A stretch of 64,000 nt of DNA from an uncultured Porphyromonadaceae bacterium (GCA_947174995.1 CAMWLC010000003.1:22455-86454); one strand, 5' to 3'; counted from the stretch's first letter, positions 42,493 to 52,531 are shown. A program made the numbers and translations. Notes: generated from the letters alone by a model not told the origin.

Positions 42493-44978
42493 AAATCGGT
42501 CTCGCCATATCCGGAGCCGTCCATGGGTTCGGCGGAGGTGTTCTGACGGTTCTTTGACTTCATGTTGCCGAAGGCATACTTGACGGTGAACTGGAAGGTG
42601 CGTCCGCCGCGCCAGCGTTCGCTGTACTGGGTATAGTTCACGCCTTCGGTGGTGTTCTTGAACTTGCGGGAGTCGAAGATGTCGCGGCAGTTGACCGACA
42701 CGCTCCAGTTGCCGAAATTGCGGCGCAGTCCCGCGTCCACGCTCCAGCCACCCTGACGCGAGCCCTGTGCGGTGAGCATCTTGGAGGCGTAGCGTCCCGT
42801 GGCCTGGAACGAGAGTGACCAGGGGAGACGCACGTTGGCCATGCACCTGACATCCCACGCGAAGGAGTCGTTGCCCTTGCCGGAGACGGGGTAGAGGTTA
42901 CCCTCGAAGGGGAAGCTGTATTCCCAGGCGTCAATGTGGTTGTTGTAGAGGTTGAAGGTGGTGGTGAGATCCACTACCTTGAAGTTGTTCTTAACCACGA
43001 TCTCGGCTCCGGTGTTGGTCTCGTTGGCTACGTTGGCCCATGTGGTGTAGAGGATGTTGTCGGCCATGTAGGAGATGCGGTTCATCACGTTGTCGGAGGT
43101 ACGCAGATATGCCGAGAGGGAGATGAGATGCATGGTCCAGGACTTGATGTAGTTCAGCTCGAAGGAGTTGGAATACTGCGGTTCGAGTTCCGGATTACCG
43201 AAGGAGATGTCGGTGGGATCCTGCATGTCGCGGAAGGAGTTCAACATTCCTCCCCAGGGGCGGCGTATGCGGCGGGTGTAGTTTATCTGGAGCTCGTTGT
43301 CATGGGGGAGGGAGTAGGAGAGGAACACCGAGGGGAAGAGGGAGAAGAAGTTCTTGCGGTAGAGGGGCACATCCTCTTTGGTCTCGCCCCATTCGAGGGA
43401 ACGGGTGCGCACCTGCCAGGCCTCGGCGCGGAGTCCGGCCGAATAGGAGAATTTCTCCACGTTTCCACCCAGGGTCAGATATAGGGCCGACACGTTGTTC
43501 TGATAAATGAAGCGGTTGTAAAGTTCGGGTGCGACGGTCGCATCGGCCTGCACCGTACCGGTGAGGGTGTTGACCGGAGTGTTCTCGTGGCTGTAATTGC
43601 CCTGAAATCCCGCTTCAAGTTTCAGCCATGAGGTGAAATGATTGGCATAGTCCACCTTGGCCTCATACGAGTTGAGGTTGATACTGGTGGTCTGCTCGCG
43701 GTATTCATCCTCCTGCGGGGGGAGTGTCCCGGTACCGGAGGTGTCCTCGGGCCAGCCGTAGTTTTCATAATACTCGTTATACTGCGGGCCTCCCCAGTGG
43801 TTGTAGGCGACGTTGAGGTCGAGGGTGTGGTTGTCGCTCCATTCATGCTTGTAGCCTAACTCGGCGTGAACTCCACGGTTGTCGGAGCGGAAATAGCGTC
43901 TTTGCGAATCGGAGAGCCAGTGGTCCGTGAGGTTGGAGGTGTAGAGGGAGGAGCTGGAGCCCCAGCGATGGCCGAACATTCCGAAAGCCGAAGCGGAGAT
44001 GGCATCCTTTTCCGTGGCGTGCCAGGTGGTACCGAGGCGCACGAAGACATTGTTGCCGTGGTTGCGCTGCTTTCCGTCGGAATTGAGGAAGGCCTCCTTG
44101 CCATCGACGGAGGGGGTGTCGTCGGTGTATGTGCGACGGGAGGTGGAGCCACCGTCGGTGTTGTGGCGCATACGCCACCCTATGGAGGCATAAGACTCCC
44201 ATTTCGAGCTGTTGTAGTTGATGTTGAAACCGGCATTGGCCCCTCCGCGGGTGTTGGCCCCGATTTCGGCCGAGCCGAAATATCCACCCTTGCGGTCTTT
44301 CTTGAGGATAATGTTGATGATACCGGCGGTGCCTTCGGGCGAGTATTTGGCCGAGGGGTTGGTGATGACCTCGATGCGGTCGATGGTCTCGCCCGGTATC
44401 TGCTCGAGAATCTGGGCGCGGTTGTCGGCGGTGAGGCCCGACTCCTTGCCGTTGATCCAGACGGTCACGGAGGAGTTGCCGCGCAGCGACACCTCACCGT
44501 CCTGATCCACCTCCACGGAGGGAATCGACTCAAGCAGCTCGCTGGCGGACTGTCCGGAAGCCACTATGTTGGCATCTACCTGAAACACTTTCTTGTCAAG
44601 CTCGAAGCGCATCTGGGAGCGGACTCCCTCCACGACGACTTCCTGCAGCAGCTTGGCGTCATCGGCGAGTCTGATGACCCCGATATTGACATCATTACCT
44701 GCGATAACGACGGGGCGTTCCTGATCGACGGAGCCGATATTCGAGATTTTGACGGAATATTTGCCGTCGGCGGTTTTGGGCAGGGTGAACGTGCCGTCCT
44801 CGGCGGTGTTGGTGCCGATGGGGAGGGGTTTACCGCTGGAGTCGATGAGCTGGACCGAGACGTAGTCCATGGGCTGGCCCGTGGCTTTATTGACCACACG
44901 GCCTGACACGGAGCCGTCGGCAAGGAGCGCGAGAGGGGAGGCCAATGTCAGCAGGAGCGGAAGACAGATATGTTTCAT
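42489..44978 (-). CDS. TonB-dependent-type outer-membrane beta-barrel protein
   Basis: 829 residues. Signal peptide (about 1-20), CarboxypepD_reg-like domain (about 23-105, GSVSGRVVNKATGQPMDYVSV), plug domain (about 120-225, LLESIPSVEVDQDGEVSLRG and GTAGIINIILKKDRKGG), then a long barrel. This is the outer-membrane beta-barrel family type (PF14905-like). The barrel does not end in the usual aromatic residue pattern alone: the last residues run YAFGNMKSKNRQNTSAEPMDGSGYGETDF, a polar tail after the final strand. Probably imports or exports an unknown compound. Monocistronic, facing the secreted thioredoxin-like pair across a terminator. Confidence 0.87.
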   Translation of the reverse strand: MKHICLPLLLTLASPLALLADGSVSGRVVNKATGQPMDYVSVQLIDSSGKPLPIGTNTAEDGTFTLPKTADGKYSVKISNIGSVDQERPVVIAGNDVNIGVIRLADDAKLLQEVVVEGVRSQMRFELDKKVFQVDANIVASGQSASELLESIPSVEVDQDGEVSLRGNSSVTVWINGKESGLTADNRAQILEQIPGETIDRIEVITNPSAKYSPEGTAGIINIILKKDRKGGYFGSAEIGANTRGGANAGFNINYNSSKWESYASIGWRMRHNTDGGSTSRRTYTDDTPSVDGKEAFLNSDGKQRNHGNNVFVRLGTTWHATEKDAISASAFGMFGHRWGSSSSLYTSNLTDHWLSDSQRRYFRSDNRGVHAELGYKHEWSDNHTLDLNVAYNHWGGPQYNEYYENYGWPEDTSGTGTLPPQEDEYREQTTSINLNSYEAKVDYANHFTSWLKLEAGFQGNYSHENTPVNTLTGTVQADATVAPELYNRFIYQNNVSALYLTLGGNVEKFSYSAGLRAEAWQVRTRSLEWGETKEDVPLYRKNFFSLFPSVFLSYSLPHDNELQINYTRRIRRPWGGMLNSFRDMQDPTDISFGNPELEPQYSNSFELNYIKSWTMHLISLSAYLRTSDNVMNRISYMADNILYTTWANVANETNTGAEIVVKNNFKVVDLTTTFNLYNNHIDAWEYSFPFEGNLYPVSGKGNDSFAWDVRCMANVRLPWSLSFQATGRYASKMLTAQGSRQGGWSVDAGLRRNFGNWSVSVNCRDIFDSRKFKNTTEGVNYTQYSERWRGGRTFQFTVKYAFGNMKSKNRQNTSAEPMDGSGYGETDF

Positions 44979-45030
44979 TGATACGGAATTGTGGATATTT
45001 TTTATACTAATTCCATTTTTAGATAAAAAA

Positions 45031-45076
45031 ACCGGGCGAAAGTTTATTCCTGAGCAGGAATAAACTTTCGCCCGGT
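45031..45076 (-). terminator. Intrinsic terminator of the secreted thioredoxin-like operon
   Basis: Perfect 21-bp stem (45031-45051 with 45056-45076), 4-nt loop GAGC, followed on the minus strand by a T-rich run (TTTTTTATC), 28 bp past the stop codon at 45105. Confidence 0.9.
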
Positions 45077-45104
45077 CTGTATATTACGCTACGTGAGCGG
45101 GTCT

Positions 45105-47075
45105 TTACCTTGCAATGAACTTGCGTACGGAGGATCCGCGACGCTCGATGACAGGCTCTCCGGCCACGGGAGCATCAAGACGGATGCCCTGAAGGTTATA
45201 GTAGACGGGTTCAGCGTCCATATCATCGATTTCGATACCATCGACGGAGCTCTGATTCTCCTTGATGAGGTCTTCCACAGTGAAGCGCTGCTCGGCTTTC
45301 TCGGTAAGGGGTACGGAGGCGGCGTTGATCACACGGTTGGTCTCCGTGTCGATGAGATATGCCACCATGACGACGTTCTCGCGGTTGATAGCGGGGGAGA
45401 TCACGGTAGCGTTCTCGTCATATCCGCTTTCGAGAAGCGTGTCGGGGATGTCGATGGGAGTCTCGAACACCTGATCCACCCCCATGGGGAGCAGCTCGGG
45501 GAGCGAGCCTGCACCACCGCGGTATCCCCATACTCCGCGTGCCACATCCTGGAAACGGTAGTTGACCACACGCTTGGGAAGATTCGTCCACCCTCCGAGT
45601 CCGCTTTCAAGGTCGACTCCGGAGAAATAGTTCTCCTGCATCCATGCCGGATTCCTGGGGAGGAAGACGTTGTTTTCGGTCATCACCAGTCCGATGGCGT
45701 AGTTGCTGCCGAGAGTGACAGCGGGAGTGACAGTTACTTTGACATTCATCCGATCGGCCTCGTTGAGCGCGATGCCATCGGGATACCATGCCTCGATGGA
45801 GATGTCAGCGAGTGTGGCCTTCTCCGAAAGTTCGCGCACGGCGTATGCCATAGTGAGCGGATTCGAGGGGTCATAGAGCATATCGGCGTTTGCGAACCCG
45901 ATGGGACGCACGTCGCGCTCAAGACGCACCATGGGAGCGGAGTTAACGGCGAACATGGAGGCGTAATACTCGTTGATCATGTAGTCGTTGCCGTTGCCGG
46001 GAATGTGGATGGATACGGGCACGACGCGGTCACGCATGTCCTCATCCTTCATCATGCTCTCCACGGTGTAGGCGCCCAGGGGGCAGTTGCCACACCATGT
46101 GCCCGTGGCCTCCTCGAAGAGGACGCGATGTTTGGGCATGAAGGCCATACCGGTGACGGCACCCTCGGCAGTGATGGAAATCATGCCGGGAGCATCGAGT
46201 GTGGAGGTGAATACCGCAGTCCGGTCAGCCTCGACGGTACCGGTGAAATCGAATGTCACGGATTCGCCGTTCTTGAGGGGGGTGCCCTCTTTCACGACGG
46301 GATTGCCCGTGCCGTCATCGAAGGTGAGGGTCCATTCGGGAAGGCCCTCGGCGTCGGTCGCCTTCACGGTCACGGAGACGGGATATGCGCCGTTGAGCAC
46401 GTAGGGGGGAGGAGGGGTCTGGGTGATCTCGGCTTTGTCAAGACGCTGCACGAGCACATTGTCGATAGCCAGGATGTCCTGACCGTAGTTGAGATTGGCG
46501 AAACTGATGTAGATGGTCTTGCCGGCCCACTTGTCAAGGTTGATTTCAAATGGGATGAAGTCACCCTCGAGGACATCGGCGGACTTGCCTTCGCCCACCT
46601 GCTCGACGAAAAGCACAGGCTCCGTCGGCAGGTTGTCGGCGGAAATAGGCTCCTCGGTGATGAAAACGCGCAGGTCCGAAAGGGCGCCGCCAACACGGAA
46701 GATAAGGGACTGTGCGCCGAAGGTCAGGTTGAATCCCTCAGAGGGAATCGTGATCGGACGCGAGGACACCCAATCGTTTGACGCGCCGTCATACTGGTAG
46801 AGGGAGTGAGAGCAGAGGAAGCGGTCGGTAGAGGTCTGGGCGTCGCGCAGGTGCCACCAGGGCATCGACACGCCGTCGGAATTCATGAACAGCGGGTTGA
46901 CGTTGCTATACGGGGGCAGATCGTCCAGATCCAGCAGTGTGGGGAAGTCCTCCGTCCAGTCACCGTCAAAGTTCTGGTCAAACAGCGTGGTGTGGGCGGA
47001 GAGCGTCAGCGTTGTTCCGAGGAACGCGGCTATTGGAATGATGATGTGTTTCATTGATCTGAAAAATAGGTTCAA
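45105..47075 (-). CDS. Secreted thioredoxin-like/Omp28-type protein with sorting C-terminal domain (paralogue 1)
   Basis: 656 residues. Signal peptide after a short basic start (MNLFFRSMKHIIIPIAAFLG). A jellyroll-like domain (about 40-215) precedes an Omp28/thioredoxin-like part with EEATGTWCGNCPLGAYTVE (Cys-Gly-Asn-Cys near 330). The C-terminus (VEAPVAGEP type, read as YYNLQGIRLDAPVAGEPV then IERRGSSVRKFIAR) is a surface-sorting domain. The CxxC suggests redox or thiol-exchange activity outside the cell. It starts 22 nt after its paralogue and is the last gene of that operon. A ligand or partner is unknown. Confidence 0.82.
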   Translation of the reverse strand: MNLFFRSMKHIIIPIAAFLGTTLTLSAHTTLFDQNFDGDWTEDFPTLLDLDDLPPYSNVNPLFMNSDGVSMPWWHLRDAQTSTDRFLCSHSLYQYDGASNDWVSSRPITIPSEGFNLTFGAQSLIFRVGGALSDLRVFITEEPISADNLPTEPVLFVEQVGEGKSADVLEGDFIPFEINLDKWAGKTIYISFANLNYGQDILAIDNVLVQRLDKAEITQTPPPPYVLNGAYPVSVTVKATDAEGLPEWTLTFDDGTGNPVVKEGTPLKNGESVTFDFTGTVEADRTAVFTSTLDAPGMISITAEGAVTGMAFMPKHRVLFEEATGTWCGNCPLGAYTVESMMKDEDMRDRVVPVSIHIPGNGNDYMINEYYASMFAVNSAPMVRLERDVRPIGFANADMLYDPSNPLTMAYAVRELSEKATLADISIEAWYPDGIALNEADRMNVKVTVTPAVTLGSNYAIGLVMTENNVFLPRNPAWMQENYFSGVDLESGLGGWTNLPKRVVNYRFQDVARGVWGYRGGAGSLPELLPMGVDQVFETPIDIPDTLLESGYDENATVISPAINRENVVMVAYLIDTETNRVINAASVPLTEKAEQRFTVEDLIKENQSSVDGIEIDDMDAEPVYYNLQGIRLDAPVAGEPVIERRGSSVRKFIAR

Positions 47076-47097
47076 GTGATTGATGCAGTGTTTCCGT

Positions 47098-48861
47098 TCA
47101 GCGAGCTATGAACTTGCGTACGGATGAGCCTCTGCGTTCTATCACCATCTGTCCTGCCTGGGGATTCGCGACGCGGATGCCCTGGAGGGTGTAATACTCG
47201 GGAGCACCCTGGGTAACTTCCTCCCCGAGGGTCACCATGCCGGTGCCGACGTTTTCATCGATTTCATCACCGATTTTGTAAGACACGGCGTTGAGGATGC
47301 TTCCATCGGTCGTGTCAAGCACGAAAGCCACGAGAGTGGCCTCGTCTATCGTGGGCACCATATCGGGACAATTCAGTTGCAGTTCCGTCGTCACAGCGTC
47401 ATACGCCTTCACGCTCTCCGGAAGAGATCCGGGCACCGGAGTGAAAGCATAGCCGGAAGTCAGTGAAACGTGGCGATAGAATGATAGGCTTGATGGTATA
47501 ACGTTGGGAAGGAAATAATATTGTCTTGCCTTGGCCGAAGAACTCATATTCTGCTGCATGAAGGACTTGTCGCCGTCAGGCACGTAGAAGGGGGCGGTCA
47601 TCACATATCCCACTCCGTAGCGGCCGGAAGCGTTGTTGAGGTCTTCTGATACGGTGATGTAAATCTCGACAGTGGCCTGCTGGCGGTTACGCGAGATTTC
47701 GCATTTCTTCATGGTCAGCCCGGCGATGGTGGGGACGTTGAGGTGACCGTCAAACTTGCGGGTGTCGCTGAATGCAGTGGAGTGATTGCGGTTGAGCATG
47801 AAATAGGGCACTGCGTAAAAATCCAGATTGGGCCAGTAGCCTACATTGGCGAATACATCGTTGACGTGCGTGCAGACGGGTATGATCTGATCGGGAAATT
47901 CCTCTTCGAGGTCATCGATTTCAAGCGCACCCTGCGGACAGTTGTTACACCATACGCCGGTACCCTCGTCAATGAAATGGTTGCGCACGAAGTAAGAGCG
48001 TGTCACGTCGGACTCGAAGAGGGTCTCGGGCGTCCCTTCGGGAGTTACGAGCTGCACCTCGTAGGCACTGGTGGCATTGTCTCGGGCATCAGCCGGGAAG
48101 CTGAAGCTAAGGGTGGCTGCCGATGCGAGGTCTTCGTCGAGAGTCATGGAGCCTATGATGTCATTTCCGAACATGGCCCGGAGCTCGGTGCCTCTCGGAA
48201 GCGCGAGATTGCCGGTGTTGAGGAGCTCGCCCGTCACCATGAACAGGCTCCCCTGCGGCACGGCGTTCTGGGCGTAGCGCATGGAGGTGTTGCGGGCATT
48301 GACGCAGTACGAGGAGGAGTTTCCGACCATCATCTCCTTGACGGCGAGCATATACTTGTTGGAACTGGTGCAGCGCATTATCACGCTGACATTCTTGCCG
48401 GCAAATTCCTCGAGCGATACGGATCGGGTGACGAATCTACGGGATGATTCGGCCTCGACCGTGGCTACGACAGTCTCCGTGCCATCGGGTTCGGCAATCA
48501 CCACTTCGTATGACTCCTCCATGCCCGGGAGTACGGAGCGTGCGGACCACGTGAGCACTGCGCCCTCGGCGGGTATGGTGAAAGAAGGAGTGCGCATAGC
48601 GGCGTTAATGGGAGTCTCGACGTTTGTCGAGGTGGGGCATAACGCGCACATATCGGAGCCGAACTGATCCACAGTCCATCCCTGCTCCGTGAAACCATGC
48701 TTGTAATATCCCTTGACGGGTGTGGTCTGACCCTTGCTTGCCACGATGCCGGAAAGTGATCCTCCGGAGAACTTCGCCTGCCATATATTTGACGGCGCCG
48801 ATGTGGAAGCCCACATCGGCGTCGTGAGGGTCAGCAATGACAGTAATGCCAAATGCTTCAT
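47098..48861 (-). CDS. Secreted thioredoxin-like/Omp28-type protein with sorting C-terminal domain (paralogue 2)
   Basis: 587 residues. Signal peptide (about 1-18, MWAST). The thioredoxin-like block reads IDEGTGVWCNNCPQGALEIDD (CNNC near 308-311), an unusual dipeptide between the cysteines compared with CGNC in the neighbour. The C-terminal about 14 residues, IERRGSSVRKFIAR, are identical to paralogue 1 and preceded by the same YYTLQGIR frame, which indicates a common export route. Expected on the surface or in the medium. It sits 49 nt after the 48911-50293 gene and shares its transcript with paralogue 1. Confidence 0.82.
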   Translation of the reverse strand: MKHLALLSLLTLTTPMWASTSAPSNIWQAKFSGGSLSGIVASKGQTTPVKGYYKHGFTEQGWTVDQFGSDMCALCPTSTNVETPINAAMRTPSFTIPAEGAVLTWSARSVLPGMEESYEVVIAEPDGTETVVATVEAESSRRFVTRSVSLEEFAGKNVSVIMRCTSSNKYMLAVKEMMVGNSSSYCVNARNTSMRYAQNAVPQGSLFMVTGELLNTGNLALPRGTELRAMFGNDIIGSMTLDEDLASAATLSFSFPADARDNATSAYEVQLVTPEGTPETLFESDVTRSYFVRNHFIDEGTGVWCNNCPQGALEIDDLEEEFPDQIIPVCTHVNDVFANVGYWPNLDFYAVPYFMLNRNHSTAFSDTRKFDGHLNVPTIAGLTMKKCEISRNRQQATVEIYITVSEDLNNASGRYGVGYVMTAPFYVPDGDKSFMQQNMSSSAKARQYYFLPNVIPSSLSFYRHVSLTSGYAFTPVPGSLPESVKAYDAVTTELQLNCPDMVPTIDEATLVAFVLDTTDGSILNAVSYKIGDEIDENVGTGMVTLGEEVTQGAPEYYTLQGIRVANPQAGQMVIERRGSSVRKFIAR

Positions 48862-48910
48862 TTTGTTAGAGTCTTGATATTGGAAACAGGAAATTTTAAT
48901 CCCGGCCGGA

Positions 48911-50293
48911 TTACTTCACCATCACCTTGCGTGTGGCTTCGCCGACCTTGACTACGTATGCTCCGGGGGCTACATGGATGGTGGAGCCGATGCCTGCGAG
49001 GCGACCGTTGAGATCATACACATATCCTTCGCCACCTATGATGTCGATGCGGCCGGTGGAGAGAAGGAGAGTCATGTCATTTCCCTTCACAATCTCGATT
49101 CCGCTACCGGGATCTTCGACGAGAGGCTCGTCAAGCACGATTAGCATGGGGAAGTACTGGTATTCGCCTGTAGCAGGGTTGCTGAGCTCGGTGTTGGCGC
49201 CGAGTACCTTGCCATCTTTGGAGCAGCGTATAACGCCGGTGATGGACATCGGGGCGCTGAAGCCGAACTCCGAGGTGAGGCTCTTCACCTCGTCCACATC
49301 CTCGCCGGCAACGACCATGCGGTTGCCTCGGGTGAACATATACTCGCGGTTGAGACCGCAGGAGAATCCCTGTACGCCGCCGGTGTTGGGCATATCCCAC
49401 CATTCGTCGTCGTTGTAGTTGTAGATGCAGGAGGTCATCACGAGTTTGCCCTCGCCGGTCTCTTCGTTGAGGTCTTCCACGTGAGTGCGGTATCCATATA
49501 CGTTGCCCCAGGCATCCATGTCGCTGAACTGACCGCTGAAGTACTCTGCGTTTGCACCGTCATGGAAGCCGTCGATATAGTATTCCTCGTAGTAGTCGAG
49601 GATCTGTCCTTTGTAGATGAAGGGCTCTATGCGGGTCTCGAGCTTGTTCCAGTATTTGAGTTCGCCGTCCACTACAAGAGCGGGAATTTCGGATCCTGCG
49701 GCGCAGTACAGGCGTCCTGCGATCACACGGCCATCCTCGCTGGCTGCGGTGGTGATGAAGCCCTGATGGGGGGGCAGGTCAAGGTCGTTGTAGATCACGA
49801 CGTCATACTCTCCGTCCTCGTTGCGGAACCACTGGGCCGGGGTGTACTTGCCCGGTATGTCGGGATCGGGGTCGTTGAAGTGCATATAGCCGGTGATAAC
49901 CGAGGCATCGGAGTTCACGCATGTGGCGTAGTTCGTGTAGAGTGTGTGGGGTACGCGGGGGAGATCATGCACCGTACCGTCGGGAGTGACGTAGCAGGGA
50001 TAGTAATAATAGGTGCCCTTTACGCTGTAAGCACCTACGGCGATTCCGTTGTCGCTGACGGCATAGAGCTCCACTTTGCCGGACTCAACACCGTCGATGA
50101 GCTTGAACTCTTCGGGATTCTCGGCGTCCCAGATATAGCCGAGATTGTTCTCGTCGTCGTAGATAGCCGCATAGCGACCGTTGCTGGAGACTCCCCCGAT
50201 GATGCCGAGTTCATCGGAAGTGTAAATTTTTGTCTCGGCGTTTGCAGCCAGGATAGCCATGGCGGCGGCGGACAGAAGTAAGGATTTTTTCAT
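48911..50293 (-). CDS. Secreted repeat protein with sorting-type C-terminal domain
   Basis: 460 residues. Signal peptide (about 1-19, AANAETK). Mature part has repeated GYIWDAEN/GGVSSNGRYAAIYDD-type segments reminiscent of HAF or propeller blades (EDGRVIAGRL, KDGKVLGANT), so a beta-propeller is likely. The C-terminal about 45 residues (GEGYVYDLNGRLAGIGSTIHVAPGAYVVKVG) form the sorting domain also seen in neighbouring exported proteins. Function unknown. It heads a probable operon with the two thioredoxin-like paralogues. Confidence 0.75.
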   Translation of the reverse strand: MKKSLLLSAAAMAILAANAETKIYTSDELGIIGGVSSNGRYAAIYDDENNLGYIWDAENPEEFKLIDGVESGKVELYAVSDNGIAVGAYSVKGTYYYYPCYVTPDGTVHDLPRVPHTLYTNYATCVNSDASVITGYMHFNDPDPDIPGKYTPAQWFRNEDGEYDVVIYNDLDLPPHQGFITTAASEDGRVIAGRLYCAAGSEIPALVVDGELKYWNKLETRIEPFIYKGQILDYYEEYYIDGFHDGANAEYFSGQFSDMDAWGNVYGYRTHVEDLNEETGEGKLVMTSCIYNYNDDEWWDMPNTGGVQGFSCGLNREYMFTRGNRMVVAGEDVDEVKSLTSEFGFSAPMSITGVIRCSKDGKVLGANTELSNPATGEYQYFPMLIVLDEPLVEDPGSGIEIVKGNDMTLLLSTGRIDIIGGEGYVYDLNGRLAGIGSTIHVAPGAYVVKVGEATRKVMVK

Positions 50294-50369
50294 CTTTTAG
50301 AGTTTTGAAAAGTTAGGTTGGTTGAAAAAGGAGTCCGGTATGTCGCACACCGGAATTGTTTTTCCGCCG

Positions 50370-50377
50370 CAAATATA
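50370..50377 (-). promoter_or_regulatory. Candidate -7 box for the 48911-50293 operon
   Basis: Plus-strand CAAATATA is TATATTTG on the minus strand, a match to TAnnTTTG, 76 bp before the start. The -33 element is not clear. Confidence 0.45.
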
Positions 50378-50459
50378 GATAAAATTTTTAAAGTAATTTC
50401 ATAAAACAGTAAAAAATGATTAAATTCGCGAAAAATTTGTTCAATTAGCTAACCTAATC

Positions 50460-52433
50460 ATGAGTAACAGTCAAGAACCACTGACTCCGACGGGTCTCCC
50501 GGAGAATGCGTTCAGGGAGCTTGCTGCCGACGAGCAGTATTCTCCGGTGATGCATCCGGCCCATGACCAGCAGGAAGTCACCCCCTATTCGGTCATCACC
50601 GGTCTGGTGATGGCGATCGTGTTCAGTGCGGCAGCCGCTTACCTCGGCCTGAAGGTGGGCCAGGTGTTCGAGGCCGCAATCCCCATCGCCATCATCGCCG
50701 TGGGTCTTTCCAATGCCCTGGGCAAGAAGAATTCCCTTGGCCAGAATGTCATAATCCAGTCTATCGGCGCATGTTCGGGCGTGATCGTGGCGGGTGCCAT
50801 CTTCACCCTGCCTGCCCTCTTTATCCTCCAGGCCAAGTATCCGGACATCACGGTGCAGTTTTACCAGATTTTCCTGAGTTCGTTGCTCGGAGGTATACTT
50901 GGTATTCTTTTCTTCATTCCCTTCCGTCGCTATTTCGTGAAGGATATGCACGGCAAGTATCCCTTCCCGGAGGCTACCGCCACGACACAGGTGCTCATCT
51001 CCGGAGCCGGCTCGGGAGCCTCTAAGGAGGGTGGCCAGGCCAAGACTCTGATTTCGGCCATGCTCGTGGGAGGTATATATGACTACTGTGTGGCCACATT
51101 CGGATGGTGGGCTGAGACCGTCACTTCCACCGCCTCCGCATGGGGTACGGCTATCATGGACAAGACACGCCTCGTGCTCAGCTGCAACACCGGGGCCGCC
51201 CTTCTCGGCCTCGGATATATCGTGGGTCTGAAGTATGCCTTCGTGATTTTCGCCGGTTCGATATTCGTATGGTGGATTGTCATTCCTCTGCTCGGCACCT
51301 ACGGGTCGCCCGAGTTTCAGGCCATGACCACGGATGCGCTCTTCTCCGATTTCGCGCGCAAGATGGGTATCGGCGGCATAGCCATGGCCGGTGTGATAGG
51401 CATCATCAAGTCCTGGCCCATCATCATGCAGGCCGTGGGCCTGGCGGCCCGCGAGCTCAAGGGCAAGCAGACCGGCGCCAAGGAGGTACGCTGGCAGACT
51501 GACATCTCAATGAAACACGTGGTGTTCTTCTCGGCTCTTGCCCTCATCGCGGTGCTCCTTTTCTTTTGGTTCGGTGTTATCAGCACGCTCTGGCAGGCAG
51601 TAGTGGCCTGGCTCGTTGTGGCCGTGATTGCCTTCCTTTTCACTACCGTAGCTGCAAATGCAATTGCCATCGTGGGCTCGAACCCTGTGTCGGGCATGAC
51701 GCTTATGACGCTTATCATCGCCTCCGCCATCTTCGTTGGTATCGGTCTGAGCGGCACGAGCGGTATTGTAGCCTCAATGGTGATCGGCGGTGTGGTCTGC
51801 ACGGCTCTCTCGATGGCGGGCGGATTCGTCACCGACCTCAAAATCGGCTATTGGCTCGGCTCGACACCCAAGAAGCAGGAGAGCTGGAAATTCCTGGGCA
51901 CACTTGTCTCGGCAGCTACAGTCGGCGGCGTGATCATGGTGCTCAACCAGGTGTATGGCTTCGAGGGTGAGAACGCACTTGTAGCTCCCCAGGCCAATGC
52001 TATGGCCAGTGTGATAGAGCCTTTGATGATGGGCGGCGATACCCCCTGGATTCTATACATGACCGGTGCCATCCTCGCGCTTATCCTCAACTGGCTGGGC
52101 GTGCCCGCGCTCGCATTCTGCCTGGGCATGTTCATTCCCCTTTCACTCAACACTCCCATGCTTGTGGGAGGTGCAGTAGCATATTTCGTCAGCAACTCCT
52201 CTAAGAATCAGAAGGTCAATGACGCCCGCCGTGACCGCGGCACTCTGATTTCCTCGGGTCTCATCGCCGGAGGTGCGCTCTTCGGCGTTTTTGCCGCTAT
52301 CACACGCTTTGCCGGCTTTGAATACACCAGCCCGCTCAGCTTCGAGCTGACGCAGATCCTCGGCTGTGTAGCCTACGCCCTGCTTATCATCTACCTGCTG
52401 ACCTCCAGCAAGAAAGTGAAGCCCCTGCGCTGA
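50460..52433 (+). CDS. OPT-family oligopeptide transporter
   Basis: 657 residues with about 15 hydrophobic helices. Family motifs: YSVITGLVMAIVFSAAAAYLGLKVGQVFEAAIP near the N-terminus (residues about 42-75), KYPFPEATATTQVL (about 165-178), and NPVSGMTLMTLI (about 412-423). The inner-membrane transporter takes up small peptides, driven by a proton gradient; some OPT proteins move metal-siderophore complexes. It is monocistronic, divergent from the 48911-50293 gene, with a long inverted repeat downstream that also ends the convergent RAYT gene. Confidence 0.95.
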   Translation: MSNSQEPLTPTGLPENAFRELAADEQYSPVMHPAHDQQEVTPYSVITGLVMAIVFSAAAAYLGLKVGQVFEAAIPIAIIAVGLSNALGKKNSLGQNVIIQSIGACSGVIVAGAIFTLPALFILQAKYPDITVQFYQIFLSSLLGGILGILFFIPFRRYFVKDMHGKYPFPEATATTQVLISGAGSGASKEGGQAKTLISAMLVGGIYDYCVATFGWWAETVTSTASAWGTAIMDKTRLVLSCNTGAALLGLGYIVGLKYAFVIFAGSIFVWWIVIPLLGTYGSPEFQAMTTDALFSDFARKMGIGGIAMAGVIGIIKSWPIIMQAVGLAARELKGKQTGAKEVRWQTDISMKHVVFFSALALIAVLLFFWFGVISTLWQAVVAWLVVAVIAFLFTTVAANAIAIVGSNPVSGMTLMTLIIASAIFVGIGLSGTSGIVASMVIGGVVCTALSMAGGFVTDLKIGYWLGSTPKKQESWKFLGTLVSAATVGGVIMVLNQVYGFEGENALVAPQANAMASVIEPLMMGGDTPWILYMTGAILALILNWLGVPALAFCLGMFIPLSLNTPMLVGGAVAYFVSNSSKNQKVNDARRDRGTLISSGLIAGGALFGVFAAITRFAGFEYTSPLSFELTQILGCVAYALLIIYLLTSSKKVKPLR

Positions 52434-52460
52434 TAGCCCTACGGCCGGTGCCCCCGAGCA

Positions 52461-52531
52461 GCCCCTCCCCTCCGCAGTCCTGCTTTCGACCCCTGCGCTC
52501 CGCAGTCCTGCTTTCGGCCCCTCCCCTCCGC
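52461..52531. repeat. 28-bp tandem repeat, two full units and a partial third
   Basis: Units at 52461-52488 and 52489-52516 differ at only three positions; a third unit begins at 52517 and breaks off after about 15 bp. Each unit carries CCGCAGTCCTGCTTTCG. Confidence 0.8.
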
